Shown piece by piece: positions 8,661 through 20,142 of a DNA stretch of 64,000 bases (position 1 is the stretch's first letter; each line of letters begins with the position of its first letter). The notes beneath the pieces are model-generated. The model made no database searches and had not been told where the DNA came from. It saw only the letters and a program-made list of their open reading frames with translations. Source of the stretch: a bacterium (lineage in GTDB: Bacteria; Spirochaetota; Leptospiria; Leptospirales; Leptonemataceae); NCBI GenBank assembly GCA_024742665.1, contig JANSYA010000001.1, positions 1,626,956-1,690,955 of the forward strand. The letters run 5' to 3'. A program made the position numbers and the translations under genes.

Positions 8661-9824
8661 TCAGCCCTGTTTTTTGATCAGAACTTTGCGTTCGATTTCG
8701 AAGATCTTGGGCGGAATCTTTTCTTTGCCCATTTTCTTTTTCGCGTTTTCTTTGATGAAAAGGTCTTCGCCGAACTGATCCAGCGCGTCGACCGTCTTGA
8801 TGTTTTTCACGCCGATAAACTGAAAGTGCACGACGCCCGTGCCGGGCACCGGACCGTCTTCAACGGCGAGCACGCGCGAAATGCTGCCGACCGTATCGCC
8901 GGAGACCGCCGGCTGGGTATGATAACCTTCGGTATAACCCAGATCGAAGAGCATATTTTCAGTCGTATCGCGGCTCGCAAGGCCGATCAGCCAGGCGAAG
9001 ACCAGGCCGCCGTAGACGATCGGTTCGCCGCTCATGGGGCCGGACAGACCCATTGAATACAGGCGATCATAGTGCAGGGGATGGGTGTTGCCCATGCGAT
9101 AGGTCCAGGGCACATGTTCGTCGGTGATGGTCCGCATGTTGCGATGAATGATGATCTGGCCGGCTTTGAAATTTTCGAAGTAAGTGTCGTCGCCGGTCAG
9201 AGCTTTGAATTTCGCTTCGGGAGTTTTGAAATCCGGCAGAGTGATCTGCGGGTTTTCGATTTCGGGAAAGTCGGCTTTCGGATCGCCGGGCTTGCTTTCG
9301 CCTGCGCCGCGGGGCGGAATCATAATCTTGCGTTCGTATTGAATCACAACTTCGTCGCGCTGGTTCAGTCCCAGAGTGCGCACGTGCACGATGCCGGGTT
9401 TGTCCGGGCCCCGATCTTTCTGGGAAAGAACTTTCGAGCGCGCGGTGATGGTATCGCCGGGATAGACCGGCTGCAGAAAATTTACGTTGTAGTAGCCGAG
9501 GTTGGCGATGGCTTTCTCGGAATTGTTTTGCACGCCCAGAGACAGGACGATGTTAAAGACCTGCATGGGATGCACGAGCATGTCGGCGAAGCCGTGAGCC
9601 TGGGCGTAGGGCGCGCTCAAAAAGAGCGGGCAGGCGTCGTGAAATACGGTCGCGTACTCTTGCGCGAAGCTGCGGTCGACGGTGAAGGCGCGCGGGTGCA
9701 GGAAGACGTCGCCTTCGCGGAAGTCTTCGAGATAACGTCCGTAGTCGGGACGGGAAATTTGCATGCTATCGTAGGCGCTGTTCGGCGCCAGTTCGTTGAA
9801 CGGTGAAGCGGGAAATTGTGCCAT
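8661..9824 (-). CDS. two-domain MaoC-like (R)-hydratase/dehydratase
   Basis: A 387-residue double hot-dog protein. The N-terminal half (about 25-190) starts [15 protein letters not shown] and carries [20 protein letters not shown], a MaoC hallmark. The second half (about 220-385) has [19 protein letters not shown] and the hydratase-2 motif region [14 protein letters not shown] with candidate catalytic Asp and His. Two tandem MaoC domains and the YGRYxEDF start resemble mesaconyl-CoA/2-methylfumaryl-CoA hydratases, but substrate cannot be fixed from sequence alone. ATG at 9824. It stands alone between glpD and the YihY-like gene. Likely acts on an acyl-CoA in the cytoplasm. Confidence 0.8.
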   Translation of the reverse strand: MAQFPASPFNELAPNSAYDSMQISRPDYGRYLEDFREGDVFLHPRAFTVDRSFAQEYATVFHDACPLFLSAPYAQAHGFADMLVHPMQVFNIVLSLGVQNNSEKAIANLGYYNVNFLQPVYPGDTITARSKVLSQKDRGPDKPGIVHVRTLGLNQRDEVVIQYERKIMIPPRGAGESKPGDPKADFPEIENPQITLPDFKTPEAKFKALTGDDTYFENFKAGQIIIHRNMRTITDEHVPWTYRMGNTHPLHYDRLYSMGLSGPMSGEPIVYGGLVFAWLIGLASRDTTENMLFDLGYTEGYHTQPAVSGDTVGSISRVLAVEDGPVPGTGVVHFQFIGVKNIKTVDALDQFGEDLFIKENAKKKMGKEKIPPKIFEIERKVLIKKQG

Positions 9825-9928
9825 AGTAGGGCCCAGATTCCGACGGCCGACGTGGACGTCCAGAGAGTTTCCCCGCCTGCTTCTACGCGGATGAAATCCG
9901 TGCTTTTTTCCGGGGTATTATTTTCGGC

Positions 9929-12409
9929 CTACTTTTTCGTGCGCTTCGAAGCGCCTTTCAGCAGCGGCAGCAGGTCCGCGATCGTCAGGTCGCCGGCCGC
10001 TTTATCGAGCTGGGCCAGAATGCCTTTCTGGAGTTTCTTCACGCGCGTGCTGAAGCGTCCGGAGAAAGCGTGGTCGGGCATCTTCAAAGCGTTTTCGATG
10101 ATCGTGCGCTCCAGCTGGCTCACTTTGATTTCGCTCGGCGGTCGTACGGGAAAGAATTCGCCCGCGTTCGCGTCGTAGCCGATTACGCCGGATTGCAAAA
10201 GTTTGTCCCGGGTATACTCCAGCTTCGAGATGTCGCGATTGAAAAATCGCAGGGCCTGTTCGTTCGTCAGCGGTCGCTTGCGATCGTACAGATGATGGTA
10301 GGTCAGCGAGATCAGCAGCAGAAAATTCCAGAGCAGCGAATCGCTTTCGTTTTCGTCTTTGGCGTTCGGACCGCCGATGCCCAGGCCCTTGTATAAATAA
10401 GGGTTCTGAATGACATACGCGATTTCCAGGCCGAACAAAATGATCTGCGTCGATGCGAGTATGACCAGCAGGCCCAGGGGCACAGCGGCCCATACGCCGT
10501 AGATCACGCCGGTGGTCGTCGAGCCGCCGACCCACACGCGAAAGATGATGATAAAAGCGAGCAGCGCGACGGTGGTGATCGCGGCGCCCACGCTGGCGGA
10601 CTTCCAGTCAACGGTCGCGTACGGAATCAGCGCGTAGGCCGGCGCGATCAATGCGAAGATGGTCAGCAATAAGAAGACGCCCAGAAAGAATCGTAGTAGC
10701 AGCGCCCGGAAGCGGTGAAAGCGCGCCAGAACGTCGGTGTCGTAGTCGACGTACTGGTAGCCGTTTTCGTCGCGATCTTCTAATAAATGCGGATTCTTGA
10801 TGTGCATCAGCGATGCTTCTTCGCCCGCGAGTAAGATGCTGTCGTCGGGCATGATCGTATGACTTAGAAAGCTCGCGTCTTCTAAGGCGCCCGTGTCGGT
10901 CAAAAGCCAGTTCTTGCCGCCGTCCCGGGTATACCGAAACAGACCGTTCGCGCCGTACAGAAAACCTTCGCCGCTTTCGCTGATGTGCACGCCGCGCACG
11001 GCCTGATCGAATTCGGCGCGCAGGCTGGGAGAAGTGCGGGTGCCGTTCGCGTTTTTCCAGAACGCGCCGTTCGCGCCGCCGAAGTGCATATTGCCCTCGG
11101 AGTCGGCCGTCATCGAAGTGATGGCCACGGACGCTCCGCCCAGTCTTTCTTCGAAGCTCCCGATCCAGCGATCGCCGTCCCGGGAATACAGATAGCGGCC
11201 CTTGCCCGCGATGTACAGGCCGTTCTGAAAGATGTTGCGCGCGTCCGGTGATATATTTTGAATCGAAAACATGCGGCGATAGATGCCGTCGAAGGGTTTG
11301 TACTTCCAGTCTTCGAAGTCTTCGCCGGCGCCGCTGCGGGTGACCAGGCCGGAACGCGAGCCGACCGTAATCAAAATCAGGACGCGACCGTCCTCGGTGA
11401 CGTGCATGTCTTCGACGCGCGGATTGCGGCTGCCGTTGCCGGACTTAAATTGCAGCTTGTGATAATCGAAGGTGCGGCCGCTGTCATTGGAATAAAACAG
11501 CACGCCCGTGCGCGATATGACGAAAAGAGTGTCGTCGCCATAGCCCGCTTTGTACAGCGAATAAAAATCTTCGGTTTCGATCGGCGCGCCGGGATATTCT
11601 TTGCTGATGACCGTCGCCGCGTCGCCGATGCGTTTGACGTACGATTCGGCGTCGATATATAGATCGCGAAAGCGCGTGTCCTGAATGACTACCGTGCGCA
11701 GATTCGTTTCTGAATAGTCTTTGCTGTCTTTTTGAATGCGTTCTTCGGTCGTGTTTCGCAGAATGCCGTTGCTCGCGGTAATCCAGTAGCGATCGCCGAC
11801 TTTTAATACGTGATTCAAATTCGGCGGGCGAATCTGGTTCAGAAAAAACGAGGCCCCGCGGGTCGTTACGATGACCAGCGTCGGCAATATCGCGAAGGCC
11901 GCGATATAGAGCGAAAAGCGATAGATCAGCGGCCTGGCTCGCCGCGCGCGATAAATGAAATTGAATGCGTCTTCTAAGTGAACGAGTAAATTTGTCGCCG
12001 CGTAAATAATAAAGATCACGCCGACGCCGGCGATGGCGTCCGCGTTTTTTAAGATCTGATCGATGATCGATAAGAGTTCGTTGGTCTCGGTTAAGCCGTA
12101 GGCCGCCAGAAATCCCGCCAGGTTGTTGCGAATATCCGCCTGGTCGAAATTGCCGAAGCGAATCAAGACCGTGAAGACCGGAATAATCGAAACTACGATC
12201 GCGTACGCGATGGCGTTCGCCCGCACAGTGCAGTTGTCCGCCAGAAATTTTTCCGTCGCGGCGCGCAGCACGTTATAAAATAGCCGGCCTCGTTTGGTCG
12301 CGGTTTCGGCCAGGCTTCGGCCGCGAGTTTCCAGCCAGGCGCGCCCGGGGCCGACCCTGGCCCGGGATCGGGTTTCGGTTTTTGCACTGTCGCTTGCGGA
12401 GGCACTCAT
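9929..12409 (-). CDS. YihY/BrkB-family membrane protein split by an inserted propeller-like domain
   Basis: An 826-residue protein. Residues 45-190 hold the N-terminal YihY/BrkB part: ANAIAYAIVVSIIPVFTVLI, a second hydrophobic segment near 127-142, and a third at 165-190. Residues of about 192-555 are hydrophilic with repeated blades resembling BNR/Ycf48 propellers (FYSNDSGRTF, YLYSRDGDRWIGS, FRYTRDGGKNWLLTD). The membrane domain resumes at about 570, ending with IYGVWAAVPLGLLVILASTQ and IILFGLEIAYV, the usual BrkB C-terminal helices. A cytoplasmic tail with a winged-helix-like segment follows (residues 690-826), as in longer YihY proteins. The start overlaps the upstream gene by 4 nt (ATGA), implying translational coupling. 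Function unknown; the insertion is unusual for the family. Confidence 0.8.
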   Translation of the reverse strand: MSASASDSAKTETRSRARVGPGRAWLETRGRSLAETATKRGRLFYNVLRAATEKFLADNCTVRANAIAYAIVVSIIPVFTVLIRFGNFDQADIRNNLAGFLAAYGLTETNELLSIIDQILKNADAIAGVGVIFIIYAATNLLVHLEDAFNFIYRARRARPLIYRFSLYIAAFAILPTLVIVTTRGASFFLNQIRPPNLNHVLKVGDRYWITASNGILRNTTEERIQKDSKDYSETNLRTVVIQDTRFRDLYIDAESYVKRIGDAATVISKEYPGAPIETEDFYSLYKAGYGDDTLFVISRTGVLFYSNDSGRTFDYHKLQFKSGNGSRNPRVEDMHVTEDGRVLILITVGSRSGLVTRSGAGEDFEDWKYKPFDGIYRRMFSIQNISPDARNIFQNGLYIAGKGRYLYSRDGDRWIGSFEERLGGASVAITSMTADSEGNMHFGGANGAFWKNANGTRTSPSLRAEFDQAVRGVHISESGEGFLYGANGLFRYTRDGGKNWLLTDTGALEDASFLSHTIMPDDSILLAGEEASLMHIKNPHLLEDRDENGYQYVDYDTDVLARFHRFRALLLRFFLGVFLLLTIFALIAPAYALIPYATVDWKSASVGAAITTVALLAFIIIFRVWVGGSTTTGVIYGVWAAVPLGLLVILASTQIILFGLEIAYVIQNPYLYKGLGIGGPNAKDENESDSLLWNFLLLISLTYHHLYDRKRPLTNEQALRFFNRDISKLEYTRDKLLQSGVIGYDANAGEFFPVRPPSEIKVSQLERTIIENALKMPDHAFSGRFSTRVKKLQKGILAQLDKAAGDLTIADLLPLLKGASKRTKK

Positions 12410-13203
12410 TGGGCTGCTCCCGCGTCCTTGTCCCGGGCGCCCTGAGCGATTGGATCGCGCCAGGTCGAAGCGTCCCGGAATTCAAAGCTGAGTTCGGTCA
12501 GAGCGATCGCGTCGGCCCGGGCCGGATCGCCGCCGGGATAATAATCGAGAATCTCGATTCGCAGCCAGATCTCCTGAACCTCCCGGGGAAAACCCGGCGA
12601 CTCCGGCGGTTCTTCCAGCCAGTCGAGATCGACCCTTTGCGGCCCCGATCGATCTTTCAGGCGCACAGTGCGCTCCCGCCAGAAGACCGGTTCTTCCGGC
12701 AAACGATACTCGCGATCCAGGTCGACGACCTGCTGGCGAAAAAAGACCAGCCGCACGGTCTTCGGTCGCGCCGATTTTCGGAAGGTGTCTTTGCCGCTTT
12801 GATCGCCGGACCAGATTCGTAGAGCCCGCAGGGGATTGGGACGCGGAGGCCGATCGGGTGAATGCGTCAGGCCGACCTGCAGTTGCACGAAAGGCCGGGC
12901 GGGAAACCACGGCCACGCTCGTGACGCAGCTGATCCTGGAGCGGGCGGTCGCGGCGTCTGGCCTCCGGCGAGATAGCGCGCCGAATTCAAATCCGGCAGC
13001 GCCGTTTCCAGGCTGGCGTCGACGAGCACCCGATCCGGCGGGCCCGCCGGGCGGACGTAGGCGGCGCTCGTGAAGATCAGGCGGCCGTTCATGGATTCCA
13101 GCACCCGGGCTTTCGCCAGGGAGCGGCCGGTCAGCCAGAAGCTACCGGCCACGCAGGCTCCCAGTAAAATCATGATCAGGGCTGTCTTTTCTCGATCCGT
13201 CAT
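12406..13203 (-). CDS. membrane-anchored protein with a discoidin/NADase-type glycan-binding-like domain
   Basis: A 265-residue protein if read from the ATG at 13203 (MTDREKTALIMILLG); the open frame extends upstream to 13326, but the earlier segment lacks any secretory character. Residues 7-25 form one membrane anchor. The rest is probably extracytoplasmic. The C-terminal 150 residues (ALRIWSGDQSGKDTFRKSAR, VRLVFFRQQ, IWLRIEILDYYPGGDPARAD, AIALTELSFEF) have the strand pattern of the NADase-type glycan-binding / discoidin-like domain. That resemblance is by eye. It is co-transcribed with the YihY-propeller gene, sharing an ATGA overlap, so the two may act together at the inner membrane. Confidence 0.6.
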   Translation of the reverse strand: MTDREKTALIMILLGACVAGSFWLTGRSLAKARVLESMNGRLIFTSAAYVRPAGPPDRVLVDASLETALPDLNSARYLAGGQTPRPPAPGSAASRAWPWFPARPFVQLQVGLTHSPDRPPRPNPLRALRIWSGDQSGKDTFRKSARPKTVRLVFFRQQVVDLDREYRLPEEPVFWRERTVRLKDRSGPQRVDLDWLEEPPESPGFPREVQEIWLRIEILDYYPGGDPARADAIALTELSFEFRDASTWRDPIAQGARDKDAGAAQ

Positions 13204-13358
13204 CAGGTTCAGGGCTTCTCTGGTTTCCGCGTTTCGTATATACGACCGACAGAATCTGTCGGGGGCGCGGATGTGTCGATGCGAATCCGACATAAAAAAA
13301 GGGTCGCCTGGACATCCGGCCCGCAAAACCCTGTACTGGAATCCACCGTTCTTTTCCT

Positions 13359-13364
13359 TATAAT
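13359..13364 (+). promoter_or_regulatory. candidate -10 box (TATAAT) for secA
   Basis: A perfect TATAAT ends 6 nt before the secA ATG. No Shine-Dalgarno lies between them, and a start about 7 nt after the -10 box would coincide with the ATG, suggesting a leaderless transcript. The -35 region is weak (no TTGACA at 16-18 nt). Confidence 0.4.
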
Positions 13365-13370
13365 AGACCT

Positions 13371-16223
<2,853 letters not shown>

Positions 16224-16232
16224 GCGTTAAGG

Positions 16233-16254
16233 CGGGCCGCGAATTTGCGGCCCG
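16233..16254 (+). terminator. GC hairpin after secA
   Basis: A perfect 8-bp stem CGGGCCGC / GCGGCCCG with a GAATTT loop starts 10 nt after the secA stop. There is no T tract, so it may be a 3'-end stabiliser or Rho-linked rather than a classical terminator. Confidence 0.45.
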
Positions 16255-16272
16255 GCGATTCAGGCGATTCAG

Positions 16273-17388
16273 GTGATCAAGGGAGCAGGCGATCCATTGA
16301 ACGAAACAGGCGCTCGAATATCCGATGCCGGCATCGCCGATCCCGGCGTGCTCTTTCGCGCGATCTTCCAGTGTGCGGCGCGGATGCCGCTGACCCTGAT
16401 CGTCGTCGGCGGTCTGCAGGGACTCGCGATGACGGCCGTCGCCTATGTCGCTCTGGACTGGCTTTTGCATGAATCGGTCGCTGCGATCTCCCCCGCCGAT
16501 CTGATCGGCGGCGCCCTGCAGAGTACTTTTGAACATAGTTTCGAGAGCGTTCTGTGGCTTCTGATGGAACAGGCCTCGACCGTGGGGCAGGTTCTTTTAT
16601 TCACCAGCGTGGGTTTCATCGCCGCGCGATCTCTGGCGAAGCTGGTCGTCGCGCGCCGGTCCGTTGATCTGGTGCGCGGTGGCTCTTCGTTATTTCCCGC
16701 AATGCGCGACGTGCTGCTTGCCTGGCCGCTGTATGCGGTGAGCTTCGCCGTCACGCGATTGATGGTCTTCGTTGGATTCCTGGCCTTCGGATTGCCGGGC
16801 CTGGCGCTGCTATTGGTCTTCGCGGTGTTCGCGCCCATGTTCGCCGTGGCCGGTCCGCGAATCGGCGCTTTGCTTGCATCGCTTGATTTTTTAAACGGCC
16901 CGCGGATGGTCGGCTTGCTGGTCGCATACGTCGTATTTTTTATCGCCACGCTGCTTTTGACGATCCTGGGAGGAGTGGCGAGCGTGCCGCTCGGATTTTA
17001 TCTGAATGCGGAGCTGATCGAAACCCTGGGCGCGACCGATTTCGATTCTTCGATGCTCTGGCTGTTCAGTGCCGACACGACGGGAGTCTTCGACATTGAT
17101 CTCCAAAAGACGGCTCTAAATCTGGCGCTGTCGGGGGCGCCCCTGTGGTTCGCCTTCGGTATCTCGGACGCGCTGCTAACGCTCGTGGCCGCGACGTCCT
17201 TCGCTCACTATCAGAAGTCTTCTGAATCTTCGAAAGACTCGGGGGCTTCTGTTTCGGAAGAGTCTCGCCCGGGTTCCGCTGTCCGGGGAGCAGGCGATTT
17301 GCGAATGGGCCGCGGTCCGTCGCCGGGCTCGGGCTTTTTCTCGGGCGGCTCTTCGAACGCAGGATCAGACGATTCGCCCTGGTCGTAG
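16273..17388 (+). CDS. multi-pass membrane protein of unknown function
   Basis: A protein of up to 371 residues, starting at a GTG (16273) or possibly a TTG at 16297 preceded by GGGAG. About six hydrophobic segments are visible: near residues 38-62, 105-120, 148-172, 172-195, 215-240 and 290-310. Examples are LALLLVFAVFAPMFAVAGP and VGLLVAYVVFFIATLLLTIL. The last 60 residues are a Ser/Gly/Pro-rich tail. The tail coding region overlaps, antisense, the 3' end of the first lipoprotein gene on the other strand over 178 bp. No family recognised. Confidence 0.6.
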   Translation: MIKGAGDPLNETGARISDAGIADPGVLFRAIFQCAARMPLTLIVVGGLQGLAMTAVAYVALDWLLHESVAAISPADLIGGALQSTFEHSFESVLWLLMEQASTVGQVLLFTSVGFIAARSLAKLVVARRSVDLVRGGSSLFPAMRDVLLAWPLYAVSFAVTRLMVFVGFLAFGLPGLALLLVFAVFAPMFAVAGPRIGALLASLDFLNGPRMVGLLVAYVVFFIATLLLTILGGVASVPLGFYLNAELIETLGATDFDSSMLWLFSADTTGVFDIDLQKTALNLALSGAPLWFAFGISDALLTLVAATSFAHYQKSSESSKDSGASVSEESRPGSAVRGAGDLRMGRGPSPGSGFFSGGSSNAGSDDSPWS

Positions 17389-17906
17389 TATTCGTCGCCT
17401 GGTTCGTACTCGGCGTCGCCTTCGGCCTCCAGGTTGTTCTCGTAATCGCCGAAGGGCTGATCCTCTGCGTCCAGAGGATAAAACCAGCGCGCGATGTACG
17501 ATCCCAGGAAGATGCCGGGGGTCACCAGCAGTTTGGGCACGGCGATCGTACGCGATAGCATCAGGTTGTCGTCGCTGATATCGAGCCAGAAAAAATCCAG
17601 CGCGTCGCGTCCGGCGGGCAGGGCGGCTTCGACGGTGCGCGCGCCCTGATCGATGGTCGCGGTGATCGGTAGAGCCACGGCGTGAATCGGCCAGGTGACC
17701 AGGCACTCGGTCGCATCTTCCGGAGCGAAGGCTTCGATGTAGGCTTCGCTTACCCGGGGCTGGGCCAGGAAACCGCAGTGAGCGGACAGCGCCGCGAGTA
17801 ATAGCGCCGGAAGCAGGCCGACTTTGCGCGGCGGCGCGACGCGGCTGCGACGACGGGCGCTCAGACACTGCGAAACCCGCAGAAGATATGCGGCGGACGA
17901 TTTCAC
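17211..17906 (-). CDS. probable lipoprotein, paralogue A of a tandem family
   Basis: A 231-residue protein with a hydrophobic export signal (LLPALLLAALSAHC) ending in a relaxed lipobox at about Cys44. The conserved core (about residues 65-145) reads ECLVTWPIHAVALPITATID, then a central LPAG segment, then KLLVTPGIFLGSYIARWFYP. The same order of a proline-rich first hydrophobic block, a short LPxxx spacer and a second hydrophobic block is found in the two upstream genes, so these are paralogues. The C-terminal 80 residues are acidic and Pro-rich. It starts 4 nt inside the end of the upstream gene. The layout vaguely recalls small YceK/YidQ-type lipoproteins, which is unproven. Confidence 0.65.
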   Translation of the reverse strand: MKSSAAYLLRVSQCLSARRRSRVAPPRKVGLLPALLLAALSAHCGFLAQPRVSEAYIEAFAPEDATECLVTWPIHAVALPITATIDQGARTVEAALPAGRDALDFFWLDISDDNLMLSRTIAVPKLLVTPGIFLGSYIARWFYPLDAEDQPFGDYENNLEAEGDAEYEPGDEYYDQGESSDPAFEEPPEKKPEPGDGPRPIRKSPAPRTAEPGRDSSETEAPESFEDSEDF

Positions 17907-18496
17907 GGCGCGGCCTCCGCTGGTTTTTCCATCGCCGGTTCAGACAGATCGGGTGATTTTTCGGCGTCCGTTTTCGCAGGCGGCGGTCCGATCAAACGGC
18001 CGTCGGCGTCTCGCTGCCACTGGCGACCCCACTCGGGCCAGCTCCAGGCGGCGTCTGCATGGGTTTCGATGGCGAAGAAGCTGCGGGCAATCCAGGCGCC
18101 GGCGAAGACCACGGGAGTCAGCGCGACCTGAAACGGCGTGATCGCCAGGTGCGAATAATAGCCTTCCACTTCGACTTCGTAAAACGATCGCGCTTCCGTA
18201 CCGGCCGAGGGCAGTTGCACGGCCGGCGCGACGATCAAATTATCGACGGCCAGAGTTACGACGGTCAGCGGAATCAGAACGGGAGTCAGGGCCCACTGGG
18301 CGCCGCGATGGTCCGGCACAATTGTGCGGTCGGCATAGTTCGTTACGGCCATGTGGTCCAGGCTGGTCGAAGCACATGTCGTCGTCGCCAGGGCCAGGCC
18401 GAGCAGCATGCCGATTCCGAGGCGGCGCCAGGGCCCCGGGCGGGAACCATCAGGCCTGATATTGAAAACGCGATCAACCAAAGGGGACCATCGCAT
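17903..18496 (-). CDS. probable lipoprotein, paralogue B of a tandem family
   Basis: A 197-residue protein. Signal-like segment at residues 26-40 (LGIGMLLGLALATTTC) with a relaxed lipobox. The core reads ALTPVLIPLTVVTLAVDNLI, then APAVQLPSAG, then LAITPFQVALTPVVFAGAWI. It aligns by eye with the cores of the neighbours at 17211 and 18474. A Trp-rich stretch and a charged Pro-rich tail follow. Overlaps of 4 nt downstream and 23 nt upstream indicate one polycistronic unit. Function unknown. Confidence 0.65.
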   Translation of the reverse strand: MRWSPLVDRVFNIRPDGSRPGPWRRLGIGMLLGLALATTTCASTSLDHMAVTNYADRTIVPDHRGAQWALTPVLIPLTVVTLAVDNLIVAPAVQLPSAGTEARSFYEVEVEGYYSHLAITPFQVALTPVVFAGAWIARSFFAIETHADAAWSWPEWGRQWQRDADGRLIGPPPAKTDAEKSPDLSEPAMEKPAEAAP

Positions 18497-18848
18497 AAAA
18501 TAGCATTGAGCCGACGAAGATGACCGGATAGGTTATGAGACGCATGGGGAACACCAGTATTTCGCCGACGCCGGTGAAGGGCACATCTTCGAAAACGAAA
18601 TTCGCGTTATCTACGGAGTCGGGCACGTGCAGGATCGGATTGATGATGACGCCGTCCAGGATCAGGGCGCTCAGACCGATCGGCATGGCGACGGGCGCGA
18701 AGGCCGCTCGCGCGACCGGAGATTCCGGAGCCATGTGTTCGTCCAGGGCCGCGGTCAGGACGCGACGCTCCGAACTCAGAACCGCGCAGTTGAAATTGAA
18801 AGCGCCCGCCAGCATCAGCAGAGCGGCGGCGTTGCGGATCATTCGCAT
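18474..18848 (-). CDS. probable lipoprotein, paralogue C of a tandem family
   Basis: A 124-residue protein read from the ATG at 18848 (MRMIRNAAALLMLAGAF); the open frame reaches 18947 but that extension lacks a signal peptide. Cysteine in the context NFNCAVL is the likely lipidation site. The core AFAPVAMPIGLSALILDGVI, NPILHVPDSV and FPMRLITYPVIFVGSMLFY matches paralogues A and B. It is the shortest of the three, with no hydrophilic tail. It overlaps the upstream Cys-rich gene by 10 nt and the downstream gene by 23 nt. Confidence 0.6.
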   Translation of the reverse strand: MRMIRNAAALLMLAGAFNFNCAVLSSERRVLTAALDEHMAPESPVARAAFAPVAMPIGLSALILDGVIINPILHVPDSVDNANFVFEDVPFTGVGEILVFPMRLITYPVIFVGSMLFYAMVPFG

Positions 18849-19165
18849 GCTTCGGATATGCTTAAAGGGCACAGCAGCAGTCCGCCGAGTATGGGCGTCT
18901 GGCAGGCTTCGGTGGATTGGTTGTTTGCAATCGCGTCGGTAGTGCATAGGCGTGCCGTGTCGAGCGCCACCAACCCGCAGAGGGCGGCGTCATCGCGTTC
19001 TTTGCGGCAGTCGTTGGTGCCGAGGGTGCATTGCACAGCGGCAGCAACGAGCAACAGTGCGATCAGCCCGATTCGTCGCAGTCCGACGCTCAGGCTGCGG
19101 CGATGGTTCGGCTTTTTCAGAGCGCCGGCGGTTTTTTTAGTATCCGGGATATTGCGGTCCGTCAT
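18839..19165 (-). CDS. small Cys-rich probable lipoprotein
   Basis: A 108-residue protein, first gene of the four-gene lipoprotein operon. After a basic N-terminus, residues 32-46 are hydrophobic (GLIALLLVAAAVQC). The mature part has several cysteines (TNDCRKE, ALCGLV, ARLCTT, EACQTP, LLCPLS, EACE), suggesting disulfides outside the cytoplasm. It does not look like the other three proteins. Overlap with the next start is 10 nt. No family recognised. Confidence 0.5.
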   Translation of the reverse strand: MTDRNIPDTKKTAGALKKPNHRRSLSVGLRRIGLIALLLVAAAVQCTLGTNDCRKERDDAALCGLVALDTARLCTTDAIANNQSTEACQTPILGGLLLCPLSISEACE

Positions 19166-19214
19166 GCTGATTCTTTAACGGCCCGACCGCGCGGCCCTGT
19201 CCATTACATTTCCC

Positions 19215-19496
19215 GTGTTTTTTATCAACTCCAGCGGTTACAAAGATCCCGACTTCGGTATGGTGATCTGGCAGCTCGAAGAAGAGCAGATCGATTTCAC
19301 CGGCGACGAATTCGAAGATTTGATCGCGCACCTGCGCGTCGGCCGGCTGTTCGAATATCTGCAGAGCCATCGGCCGGCCCTGCGAGATCAGCTGCTGCGG
19401 CTTTTCCAGTCCACAATCGAAGAAATGGATCTGGAAGAAAACGACGTCGAACACGCCCTGGAATCGCGCCTGCTGGATTTACACCGGCGCTTCTGA
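19215..19496 (+). CDS. small acidic hypothetical protein
   Basis: A 93-residue protein beginning at a GTG (19215). It is mostly helical by eye, with acidic patches (QLEEEQIDFTGDEFEDLIAH, EEMDLEENDVEHALESRLLD) and no signal or membrane segment. It sits alone on the plus strand between two minus-strand operons; the start has no clear ribosome-binding site. Unknown function. Confidence 0.5.
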   Translation: MFFINSSGYKDPDFGMVIWQLEEEQIDFTGDEFEDLIAHLRVGRLFEYLQSHRPALRDQLLRLFQSTIEEMDLEENDVEHALESRLLDLHRRF

Positions 19497-19524
19497 TAAC
19501 GGCCAGAGACTTTGCCGTCCCTGA

Positions 19525-20142
19525 TCAGTCGACAGCGTTCGGACGCCAATCGCGATGGATGACTTTCAGAAAGAAGGTCAGCGCGATAAAGTCGTAGGCG
19601 GCGTGAATCAGAATCGCGGTCAGCAGGTTATCGGTTACCATCGACGCCCAGCCGATGACCATGCCCATCAGGCCGGCCATGATCGCGTAGGTCGGCGTGA
19701 TCAAATGCGCGAGTCCGAAGAGCACGCCGGCGATGACCAGGCCGCCGACGGGCCCGGTCCAGTAGCCGATGGCCGGCTGCAGCAGCCCCCGAAAGAGCAG
19801 CTCTTCGCCCACGCCCGCCAATAGCGAAATCAGCAGCAGATCGAAAACCGAAAGCTTATGAAAGAGCGGCACAATGATCTCGTCCATATGAGTGCGAATC
19901 ATACGAAAGGGACCGAGCGGGAAGCGCGCGAGTAAAATGAAAGCCGCGGCCATCGGGGCGGTGATCAGCAGGCCGAAACCCAGGTCGGCGGCGAGGGTCG
20001 CGTCGAGCTTGATTAGATCGAGGGGATAAAAACCGATCAGCCAGCCGAAAAAGACCGCTCCGACTCCGAGGATTCCTTCGAAGAAAACCGCGCTCTTGAG
20101 ACCTTCTTCGCGGTCGTTATTATTGAATGTGTCGTCGTTCAA
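19525..20142 (-). CDS. CPBP-family intramembrane protease
   Basis: A 205-residue multi-pass protein of the CPBP (CAAX protease/bacteriocin-processing, Abi) family. Motif 1, GVGEELLFRGLLQPAIGYW, supplies the paired catalytic glutamates. Motif 2, GVLFGLAHLITPTYAIMAGL, and motif 3, LLTAILIHAAYDFIAL, supply the histidines and Asn/Asp positions. The N-terminus contains two further hydrophobic segments. Its start overlaps the YqgE gene by 4 nt, so the two are translated together. Substrate unknown. Confidence 0.85.
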   Translation of the reverse strand: MNDDTFNNNDREEGLKSAVFFEGILGVGAVFFGWLIGFYPLDLIKLDATLAADLGFGLLITAPMAAAFILLARFPLGPFRMIRTHMDEIIVPLFHKLSVFDLLLISLLAGVGEELLFRGLLQPAIGYWTGPVGGLVIAGVLFGLAHLITPTYAIMAGLMGMVIGWASMVTDNLLTAILIHAAYDFIALTFFLKVIHRDWRPNAVD

